A stretch of DNA of 9,253 nucleotides from the NCBI GenBank assembly GCA_041180805.1, contig JBEGQX010000338.1:1-9253 (forward strand), read 5' to 3'. Numbering within the stretch: the first letter of the stretch is position 1; each line of letters opens with the position of its first letter. The translations under genes and the position numbers were made by a program. Origin of the DNA: JBEGQX01 sp041180805 (GTDB lineage: Bacteria > Planctomycetota > Planctomycetia > Gemmatales > Gemmataceae). The notes under the pieces are model-generated. The model did no database searches. It worked only from the letters and a program-made list of their open reading frames with translations, and was not told the origin of the DNA. This document shows, one piece after another, positions 1 through 6,231 of this stretch.

Positions 1-2964
1 GACATTTATGGCCTGGGTGCAATTCTTTATGACTTGCTAACGGGTATTCCCCCGTTCCGGGGTGAAACCGTCATGGACACTATCCAGCAGGTTATTCATA
101 GAGAACCGGTTCCACCCACAAGATTAAACACCAAACTACCCACAGACCTTGGAACCATATGCCTGAAATGTCTGGAAAAGGATCCCAAAAAGCGTTATTC
201 AACCGCTGGTGAACTTGCCGCGGATTTGCGTCGCTATCTGGATGGCGAACCAATCATCGCCCGGCCCACCCCTGTTTATGAAAAGGCTTGGAAATGGGCG
301 CGTAGAAAGCCAGCCCAAGCCGCCCTGGCTGGAGTGGTGACCATGGTTGCCCTTTTTGCCAGTATTGGGGGTTACTGGCTAGCACTACACGAAAAGACCC
401 GGGCTGATGAAAACTTCCGTTTGAAAGAACAAGCCAACCGTGAAAAGTTGACAGCCATCGCTCAAAAACAAAAAGCCGAGGAGAATTTTCGCCTGGCGCT
501 CGCGGCAGTGGAACAATTGCTAACCAAGGTCGGACAGAATCGACTGGCCCATGAACCCAGAATGGAGCGAACCCGCAGAGAACTCCTTGTCCAGGCAAAA
601 CAATTCCTGAACAGGTTCACCGACGAACGAGCCGATGACCCTGCCTTGCAATGGCAAAATGGAAGAACCCTGGCTCAACTGGGATCGATTGAGGAAATGC
701 TTGGCAACTTCCAAGAAGCCGAGAAAAACCTGAATCTGGCTTGCAAGCAGCTTCAAATTGTGCTGGAAAAACAACCCGAAGATTCAAAAATACTGTCAGA
801 TCTGGCAGATAGCTATCAGGCACTCGGCCTGGTTTTGGCGCAGCTTAAATCTTCCACTCAGGCACAGGATAAATTCCAACAGTCCATCTCTCTGCGCAAA
901 AATCTTCCCTTAAGCGCGGAAACACTTACCAAACAAAGTGCCACGCTGTTTCAAACCGCCCAGTTGCTGAAAGACCAGGGTAAACTAAAACAGGCTCAAT
1001 CATTCTTGGTTCAAACGGTGGATAATCTTCGTGCCACTTTAAATCTGCCAGGCACAGGCGATCTACAAAAACATTCCCTGCTGAAAGCTTTGCTAGGACT
1101 AGCGCAGGCTGATTTGGAGGATGGAAACTTCAAAAGTTCCTCCAAATCGCTTGAAGAAGCCTTGGAAATTGGATCAGAGTTGGTGAAAAAACATCCAGAT
1201 AACCCCGACTACAGAATTGATCTTGCTCTTGCTTGGAATGAAAAAGGAAAACTCTGGAAAGATCTGGATCCTGCCAAATCTGAAGGCAGTTACAAGGAAG
1301 CAATTACCATTCAAGATAGCTTGATTGCAGATTTTCCAGCAACCCCCTATTACCGGCAGGAACTAGCAGGCACCCTTAATAATCTGGGCATTCTGCTTCA
1401 AGCCGTTGGTAATTCCAATAACGCGGAAAACGCGTTTAATCGTTCCATCAACATAAGAGACAAACTGGCAAAGGATATTCCCTGGGTTCCTGATCACCGC
1501 AAAGACCTTGCCGCCGGTTTGAATAACCGTGGCATCCAACTTCAAATCCAAAACCGAATCAAGGAAGCCAGGCCACTTTATGAAAAGGCGCTGGCTGATT
1601 TGGTTCAATTAGTAGGGGAACACCCCAAATCTTTAGAGTATTCCCTGGAACTGGCAAAAACTTATTTAAATGAAAGTGTGTTGTTGGAAAACCTGGGTCA
1701 GAAACAGGAGTCTTCCACCAATTACGAAAAATGCCTGGAATTATTGACAAAACTTAATCGGGATCATCCTGATTCTCAGGAAGTGCGAAAGACCCTGGCG
1801 ACTGCCAAACTGAACCGGGCTATCTTTTCGCAATTATCGAAACCACTGCCAGAAACGGTGAAGCTTTATGAAGAATCTATTCAGCTTTTTGATTCCCTTA
1901 AGACTGAATTTCCCGACCAGGTGGATTTTCAACACCAACAGGCTTTGGCTTTACTAAACCTTGGAAACCTACTCAAGGATAACAACCAGGGAAATCTTGC
2001 TGAAAAAAACTGGTTGGCAGCTTGTGATTTACTTGAAAAGCTTATTCATTCAAGATCCTCTATCCCAAAGTTCAAACTGGATCTGGCACTGGCTTATAAC
2101 GAATTGGGAATCCACCTTGCCTCTACAAAAAGATCGGATGTAGCAGACCAAACTTTTGAAAAAGCAGTTTCTCTATTAAGGGAATTGCAAGCCGGTAACA
2201 AAGATTCTTTGGAATATCGTTTGGAGCTAGGCAAAACCTATTCCAACCTTGGTATGTGGGCCGTTTCCAGAAACCTGGGCCCCAAGGCGGTGGATTATTT
2301 CACCCAGGCAATTCAAACTCTTCAGGCCGGCCCCACTGATAACCCCTTATTATTGGAATCCCAAGCTCTTCCCATGACAAAAAAGGCGGAAATTCTGAAA
2401 CTTTCAGGATTATTCCCGGAAGCCGAGAAAGAATACCGCAAATTCGTCGAACTACGATCTCAGCTATCAATCCTAAAGCCTAATGATCTAACTCTTAAGG
2501 AATCCCTAAACTTGGCACGCGAGCAGCTTGCCATTTTCCTTGTTCAACGAAACCGCTCGGAAGAGGCTTTCCCCATCCTTCAAAAGATTGGAAGCGATAC
2601 GCCAAATACTGCCAGTCCCGAAATTCGTCAAAGGCGCATTCTCAATGTTGCCGAGATTGCCAGCACCATTTCAAAACCCAAGGAAGCTCATGAGAGTTTG
2701 AAAACCTTATTCAAGGATTCGCTAAGTCTGCAAAATCAAATCAAGGCGGCCACACTGGCTGCCCGATGTTCATCCCTGTTTGAAAAAGACAAACAGGCTG
2801 AACAAGCCTCTGAATGCAAAAAACTTGCCATCAGCCTTTTGCAAAAAGCTGTTGCAGGTGGTTTGCAAGATGCCGACTTCTTGAAAAAGAATCCAGACTT
2901 GGAATCCATTCGAGGTTCAGCAGAATTCCAAGAACTTCTCAAATCTGTTGAAATGAAAAAGTAA
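1..2964 (+). CDS. Ser/Thr protein kinase with transmembrane helix and long TPR-like tail (5' partial)
   Basis: This is the C-terminal part of a Hanks-type Ser/Thr kinase; the frame is open from base 1, so the start lies outside the window. The first visible residues, DIYGLGAILYDLLTGIPPF, are kinase subdomain IX with its invariant Asp as residue 1. Subdomain XI follows at CLEKDPKKRYSTAGEL, with the conserved Arg near residue 65. ATP-binding and catalytic loops are missing, so activity cannot be judged. After a GEPIIARP linker and an Arg-Arg-Lys-Pro-Ala junction comes one membrane helix (about 107-129), then a charged, probably coiled-coil helix (about 130-180), then TPR-like repeats to near the end. 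The final segment (LQKAVAGGLQDADFLKKNPD) resembles the usual C-terminus of planctomycete kinase-TPR proteins. The kinase should be cytoplasmic and the repeats on the opposite side of the inner membrane, presumably sensing or binding a partner; that role is inferred. At least 987 residues are present; about 200 kinase residues are missing. Confidence 0.93.
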   Translation, partial: DIYGLGAILYDLLTGIPPFRGETVMDTIQQVIHREPVPPTRLNTKLPTDLGTICLKCLEKDPKKRYSTAGELAADLRRYLDGEPIIARPTPVYEKAWKWARRKPAQAALAGVVTMVALFASIGGYWLALHEKTRADENFRLKEQANREKLTAIAQKQKAEENFRLALAAVEQLLTKVGQNRLAHEPRMERTRRELLVQAKQFLNRFTDERADDPALQWQNGRTLAQLGSIEEMLGNFQEAEKNLNLACKQLQIVLEKQPEDSKILSDLADSYQALGLVLAQLKSSTQAQDKFQQSISLRKNLPLSAETLTKQSATLFQTAQLLKDQGKLKQAQSFLVQTVDNLRATLNLPGTGDLQKHSLLKALLGLAQADLEDGNFKSSSKSLEEALEIGSELVKKHPDNPDYRIDLALAWNEKGKLWKDLDPAKSEGSYKEAITIQDSLIADFPATPYYRQELAGTLNNLGILLQAVGNSNNAENAFNRSINIRDKLAKDIPWVPDHRKDLAAGLNNRGIQLQIQNRIKEARPLYEKALADLVQLVGEHPKSLEYSLELAKTYLNESVLLENLGQKQESSTNYEKCLELLTKLNRDHPDSQEVRKTLATAKLNRAIFSQLSKPLPETVKLYEESIQLFDSLKTEFPDQVDFQHQQALALLNLGNLLKDNNQGNLAEKNWLAACDLLEKLIHSRSSIPKFKLDLALAYNELGIHLASTKRSDVADQTFEKAVSLLRELQAGNKDSLEYRLELGKTYSNLGMWAVSRNLGPKAVDYFTQAIQTLQAGPTDNPLLLESQALPMTKKAEILKLSGLFPEAEKEYRKFVELRSQLSILKPNDLTLKESLNLAREQLAIFLVQRNRSEEAFPILQKIGSDTPNTASPEIRQRRILNVAEIASTISKPKEAHESLKTLFKDSLSLQNQIKAATLAARCSSLFEKDKQAEQASECKKLAISLLQKAVAGGLQDADFLKKNPDLESIRGSAEFQELLKSVEMKK
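772..2481 (+). repeat. Array of about twelve 48-residue TPR-like repeats inside the kinase tail
   Basis: Protein-level repeats, not DNA repeats: the nucleotide copies are strongly diverged. Units begin near 772, 904, 1048, 1192, 1333, 1477, 1621, 1765, 1909, 2053, 2197 and 2341. Spacing is 144 bases (48 codons) except for the first unit (44 codons), the 1192 unit (47) and the last (47). The unit pattern is a Pro-containing turn and often an aromatic residue (HPDNPDY, FPATPYY, HPKSLEY), then xxLA, then NxLGxxL (NNLGILL, NELGIHL, SNLGMWA), then A...(Y/F)..A (AENAFNRSI, ARPLYEKAL, ADQTFEKAV) and a longer final helix. Small residues fall where canonical 34-residue TPRs have them, so these are extended TPRs with a longer second helix or loop. 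Confidence 0.8.
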
Positions 2965-2981
2965 AATCAAAGAACTAGTTC

Positions 2982-4694
2982 ATGGACGAACAAATTCAAT
3001 CAACTTTGGAAAGAAGCGGAACCTGGTGGAGGAACTTTTTAGGGGTTCTTCTGGCGTGTGGCTTACTCTATTTTACCCTATTGGGAAGCAGGGCCATTTG
3101 GTCCGAGGAACTTCGCTGGGTTCAAATTCCCCGTGAAATGACCATCAAGCAGGATTACTTTTCCCCCACGATCAATGGCAAAAGCTATTATGACAAACCA
3201 CTTGGCTCCTATTGGCTGGTAATTCTTGCCTCTTATTTCACAAACGGGGTTAACGAAACCGCAAGTAGAATTCCCTGCGCCATTTCAGGGTTAATAGCCG
3301 TTGCTTTCACCATGCTAATCGCCCGACGGTTTTACCCGGCCAAAGTTGCGCTGGCTTCCGGCATTATTCTTGGCACCTGTCACTCGTTTGTCTTTTTTTC
3401 CAGACATGCATCCACAGACATAGAAACTATCGCAGGGGTTTTAGCCTGCCTTTGGCTGTTCCTGAAAAATCAATCCATGGCAAGGGGCAACTGGGTGTTC
3501 CTGTTCTGGATTCTCATGGCATTAACATCACTAACCAAGGGCCTTCTCGGCTTTGTGCTTCCGGGCCTAATTTGCATGGTTTATTCAACCACCAGGCAAT
3601 TTTCCGCCATGGCTCAAGAACAAACAAGTCTTGGTAAATTACGATCACTTTTGGAGGCTAATGCATGGCTTTTTCAATCCCGCACTTTTTTTGCAATCCC
3701 ATTAGCCATTCTGATTTATCTGACACCTTTCCTGGTTTCCATTTTCCTGTTCCAGGATTCCAACGGCCTGGGCATGGTTTGGCGTGAGAATATTCGCAGG
3801 TTTTACGACCCTGTCAATCACAAGGGACCCGTTTACCTTTATCTTGGGGTGATTTTTATACTGCCTTTTCCGTGGTCACTTTTCCTTCCCGCAGCTTTAT
3901 ACCAATCATTTACCCAGAAGACCTCTGCCATAATTGGCAGGTCGAATCATCTTTTCGCTCTATGCTACTTCCTTTCCGTATTCATCTTTTTCACCCTGGC
4001 TTCTTCCCGCAGAAGCTACTATTTGCTTCCAATCCTTCCATCCGTGGCATGGTTGGTTGCTGGTTTTTTCTTCAGCAATAGAGAAGATTGGAACCGAACC
4101 GCTCGCTTTCTTAATAATTTGGGCATATGCGCTCTTTTGATATGCGCCATGGTCATGTTTGTTGGGGGAATACTTGGCACTAGTATTCTTCCAGCGCCTT
4201 GGAACTTGCACCCCCCACCAGTTCACGCGTGGATTCTTTCGTTTGTTGGAACAATTACTTTTCTGGCCATTGTTATCAGCCAAAGAATGCCAATAAGGTT
4301 TTCAACCCTCTTTCCAGCCATCATTTTTGCTTTTGGATCCATGAGCTATTTGTTTTTGATCTATTTTCCCTGGGCTGAAGAATTCCGAACCCAGCGCAAC
4401 TTTGCAAGCAAAACCAGAAACTTAGTCCAGGAAATGCCTGCACAACTTGCTTACTATCGTACCCGGGAGGCTGTTTATTACCTTGGATATGAATTCCCCG
4501 TACAGGAATATTACACACCGGAAACGCTTTTAAATTCCGTGTCACAGGGTAAAACACGCTGGCTGATTCTCAAACAGCGTGATTTAAGCCAAATTTCAAT
4601 GCCATTCACATTGCTTGCACAGGAAGAACTTTTTCCCTGGGAAAAAGAACAATCCTCTTCCAAGTTACAACTGATTGAATTTGGCGAAAAGTAA
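2982..4694 (+). CDS. ArnT/PMT-like membrane glycosyltransferase (GT-C fold)
   Basis: A 570-residue polytopic protein of the ArnT / dolichyl-phosphate-mannose mannosyltransferase group, which moves a sugar from a polyprenyl-phosphate donor to lipid A, a protein or another envelope acceptor on the outer face of the inner membrane. Evidence: a first membrane helix (about 18-39), then the large-loop signature WSEELRWVQIPREM (40-53), NGKSYYDKPLGSYW (65-78) and a later loop STDIE (144-148). KGLLGFVLPGL (186-196) and SSRRSYYLLPILPS match typical family motifs. I count about 11-12 hydrophobic helices and a soluble tail of about 100 residues after the last (FLIYFPW). The position normally Asp in the WxDExR-type motif appears to be Glu here (E42). 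The start is fixed: an in-frame TAG at 2976-2978 precedes this ATG. No clear Shine-Dalgarno is visible. The 17-base gap after the kinase gene suggests co-transcription. Donor and acceptor cannot be told from sequence. Confidence 0.88.
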   Translation: MDEQIQSTLERSGTWWRNFLGVLLACGLLYFTLLGSRAIWSEELRWVQIPREMTIKQDYFSPTINGKSYYDKPLGSYWLVILASYFTNGVNETASRIPCAISGLIAVAFTMLIARRFYPAKVALASGIILGTCHSFVFFSRHASTDIETIAGVLACLWLFLKNQSMARGNWVFLFWILMALTSLTKGLLGFVLPGLICMVYSTTRQFSAMAQEQTSLGKLRSLLEANAWLFQSRTFFAIPLAILIYLTPFLVSIFLFQDSNGLGMVWRENIRRFYDPVNHKGPVYLYLGVIFILPFPWSLFLPAALYQSFTQKTSAIIGRSNHLFALCYFLSVFIFFTLASSRRSYYLLPILPSVAWLVAGFFFSNREDWNRTARFLNNLGICALLICAMVMFVGGILGTSILPAPWNLHPPPVHAWILSFVGTITFLAIVISQRMPIRFSTLFPAIIFAFGSMSYLFLIYFPWAEEFRTQRNFASKTRNLVQEMPAQLAYYRTREAVYYLGYEFPVQEYYTPETLLNSVSQGKTRWLILKQRDLSQISMPFTLLAQEELFPWEKEQSSSKLQLIEFGEK

Positions 4695-4711
4695 TGTAAG
4701 GCAACAAAAAC

Positions 4712-6031
4712 TTATTTCGGTTCCAGTATGGTGCCACGACTTCCCTCTGCCACCATGTTGTTTTGAATGACAACACTTTTGGATTCGTTATCCACTTCTA
4801 TGGCTGCCTCGTAGGTTTTTGCAAGGGTTGTTCCTGTTACCATGCAATCGGCGACCTTCAGATTTTGGCAACGAACCACTTGAACAGCGCGTTTTCTTGC
4901 CCCATGTATCTGCGAACTGTTTATTTGAACATGGGAACATTCTTCCACATGAATGCTAGCAGAAACGGAAACTTCCTCGGCTTTGGTATGCTGTACCAGA
5001 TTACCAGTGAATTGCAAATTTTTAGTTCTTGAAAATTGAATGGCATCCGTGGAATTACCCGGGTACTCGGGGTTATGATCAAAGCTATTGGAGCCCACGA
5101 CAATATGTTCGCAATCCTCGATATTCAATGCGGAATGATAACCACTGTAAATGCTATTGCCTGTAATCACCACCCCGCGGGCGGATTTCAAATGGATCGC
5201 CGTTTCCTGACTTCCAATTAAGTTTCCTGAAATAGCAAGCAATCCAACGGCGTTTGGATGATCCGCCTTGCCCAAGAAGCGAACATTTGCCCCCTTTGGA
5301 CTGGCTTTCGCCTGAATGGTGTTCCCGGAAATGGAACCTTCCCTTATAGTACCTTCGGTGCAGTCAAAAAGCACATCCGTGCAGTTTTCCTGATCCTTTA
5401 CAAAATTGTACTCAATGTCATTACCCACAATTTGAATGTTTCGGATTTCACTGCCGCAAATCACCAAGCCGCCCTGCTGGCAATAACTGATATGGTTTCC
5501 GGTAATATTAACCTGGTGCAGATTCACCTTATCCAGAAAAACTCCCACACCTTTCATGTCATAAATATGGCAATCGGAAATAAGAACGTTCCTATTTCTG
5601 ATTCTTAGATGAATACCATGTCTGCACTGGCGAATCAAAACTCCTCGAATGGTGGGTTGCATGACCCCCTCCAGGCATATACCGTCCGCTTCCTGATTTT
5701 CGCCAGTAATTTCAAGTCCCTCAATCATGGGCATGCGTTCTTTCAACCAAACATGCTGGTTGAAATCGGCAGGCAGGGCACTTTTTTGATGCGACCCTAT
5801 GAAATGAAACGCTGGCCCCTGACCCTTCATGATTATTTTCGCATTGCCCGCATTGCCGGATATGGAGCAAATACCCGACTTTGCAAGCATAATACGGATC
5901 GACTTTTCAAGGATATAAGTACCCTTTGGAAAATAGATTCCTCCACCAGCCTGGTCTACCGCATGCTGAACAGCCTTGGAATCATCTTGAGTGCCATCAC
6001 CCTTCGCGCCAAAATCCCGGACATTCAGCAT
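4712..6031 (-). CDS. Right-handed parallel beta-helix protein, Pectate_lyase_3-like
   Basis: A 439-residue protein opening with MLNVRDFGAKGDGTQDD, the hallmark N-terminus of Pectate_lyase_3 / glycoside-hydrolase-28-like beta-helix proteins, followed by AVDQAGGGIYFPKGTYIL. Beyond about residue 100 it is a series of about ten short coils carrying the I-x-G-N-x-I type turn: ITGNHI, IVGNDI, ISGNTI, ISGNLI, ITGNSI, VGSNSF, FTGNLV, IQNNMV. Asn and Gly at the turns fit a beta-helix. Such proteins usually bind or cleave polysaccharide, but I cannot place catalytic residues, so lyase, hydrolase, epimerase or pure binding all remain possible. The frame stays open upstream to a TTG at 6115 just after a TAA, but that start has no ribosome site, while the ATG at 6031 has AAGAGG eight bases upstream and gives the family's normal N-terminus. 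No signal peptide is seen from either start. It is convergent with the glycosyltransferase gene and divergent from the next gene. Confidence 0.85.
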   Translation of the reverse strand: MLNVRDFGAKGDGTQDDSKAVQHAVDQAGGGIYFPKGTYILEKSIRIMLAKSGICSISGNAGNAKIIMKGQGPAFHFIGSHQKSALPADFNQHVWLKERMPMIEGLEITGENQEADGICLEGVMQPTIRGVLIRQCRHGIHLRIRNRNVLISDCHIYDMKGVGVFLDKVNLHQVNITGNHISYCQQGGLVICGSEIRNIQIVGNDIEYNFVKDQENCTDVLFDCTEGTIREGSISGNTIQAKASPKGANVRFLGKADHPNAVGLLAISGNLIGSQETAIHLKSARGVVITGNSIYSGYHSALNIEDCEHIVVGSNSFDHNPEYPGNSTDAIQFSRTKNLQFTGNLVQHTKAEEVSVSASIHVEECSHVQINSSQIHGARKRAVQVVRCQNLKVADCMVTGTTLAKTYEAAIEVDNESKSVVIQNNMVAEGSRGTILEPK

Positions 6032-6039
6032 AATTGATA

Positions 6040-6045
6040 CCTCTT
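6040..6045 (-). promoter_or_regulatory. Ribosome binding site that decides the beta-helix gene start
   Basis: Read on the minus strand, AAGAGG is followed by the 8-base spacer TATCAATT and then ATG. It supports the start at 6031 over the upstream TTG at 6115, which has only an A/T-rich, non-purine sequence before it. Confidence 0.7.
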
Positions 6046-6219
6046 GAAGTTCCTTCGGGTCTAGGGATTGCCAGCCCGGTGCGTTAATTTCCCAGTTATT
6101 CGCATTATCAGGCAAGATTTATGGAAAAACGATTCAGAAATGCAGATTATGACATTTCCTGCGGCACTTAACGCAAAATATGGGTTAGAATTATTAAAGA
6201 TTCTTGGGACAGATCTTGT

Positions 6220-6224
6220 GAGGA
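6220..6224 (+). promoter_or_regulatory. Ribosome binding site for the GTG-started giant protein gene
   Basis: GAGGA lies 7 bases before the GTG at 6232 and 4 bases before an in-frame TTG at 6229. The spacing favours GTG. The nearest upstream in-frame stop is TAA at 6169-6171, and there is no in-frame ATG between it and the GTG. Confidence 0.6.
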
Positions 6225-6231
6225 TACATTG

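Larger units (their letters stand above)
6032..6231. promoter_or_regulatory. Divergent intergenic region between beta-helix gene and giant protein gene
   Basis: The two genes point away from each other here, so both promoters should lie within these 200 bases. I see no confident -35/-10 pair. Weak plus-strand elements are ATGACA at 6149-6154 and TAGAAT at 6186-6191, but their spacing is far from 17 bases. Bases 6032-6115 are also open on the minus strand in frame with the beta-helix gene, so if that gene used the TTG at 6115 the spacer would shrink to about 115 bases. No convincing hairpin or operator repeat was seen. Confidence 0.35.

Noticed and set aside
34..36. TTG at 34 as the start of the kinase-tail gene
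   Set aside because: The codon is inside kinase subdomain IX and the frame is open to base 1 with matching kinase sequence, so the gene begins upstream of the window.
254..823. Minus-strand open frames opposite the kinase gene
   Set aside because: The plus strand clearly encodes the kinase C-lobe, membrane helix and repeats; the antisense frames have no recognisable features and no ribosome site was evident.
5258..6037. Two back-to-back plus-strand open frames (5258-5608 and 5609-6037) opposite the beta-helix gene
   Set aside because: Their translations are low-complexity mixtures with no domain signature, while the opposite strand has a coherent beta-helix protein with family motifs and a ribosome site. 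They are antisense shadows.
6121..6171. Tiny plus-strand frame ATG...TAA of 16 codons in the intergenic region
   Set aside because: No ribosome site and no recognisable leader-peptide feature such as a run of one regulatory amino acid; too short to support.
6149..6191. Possible sigma-70-like promoter elements ATGACA and TAGAAT before the giant gene
   Set aside because: The spacer between them is about 31 bases, far from the usual 17, and no better partner was found for either; not claimed as a promoter.
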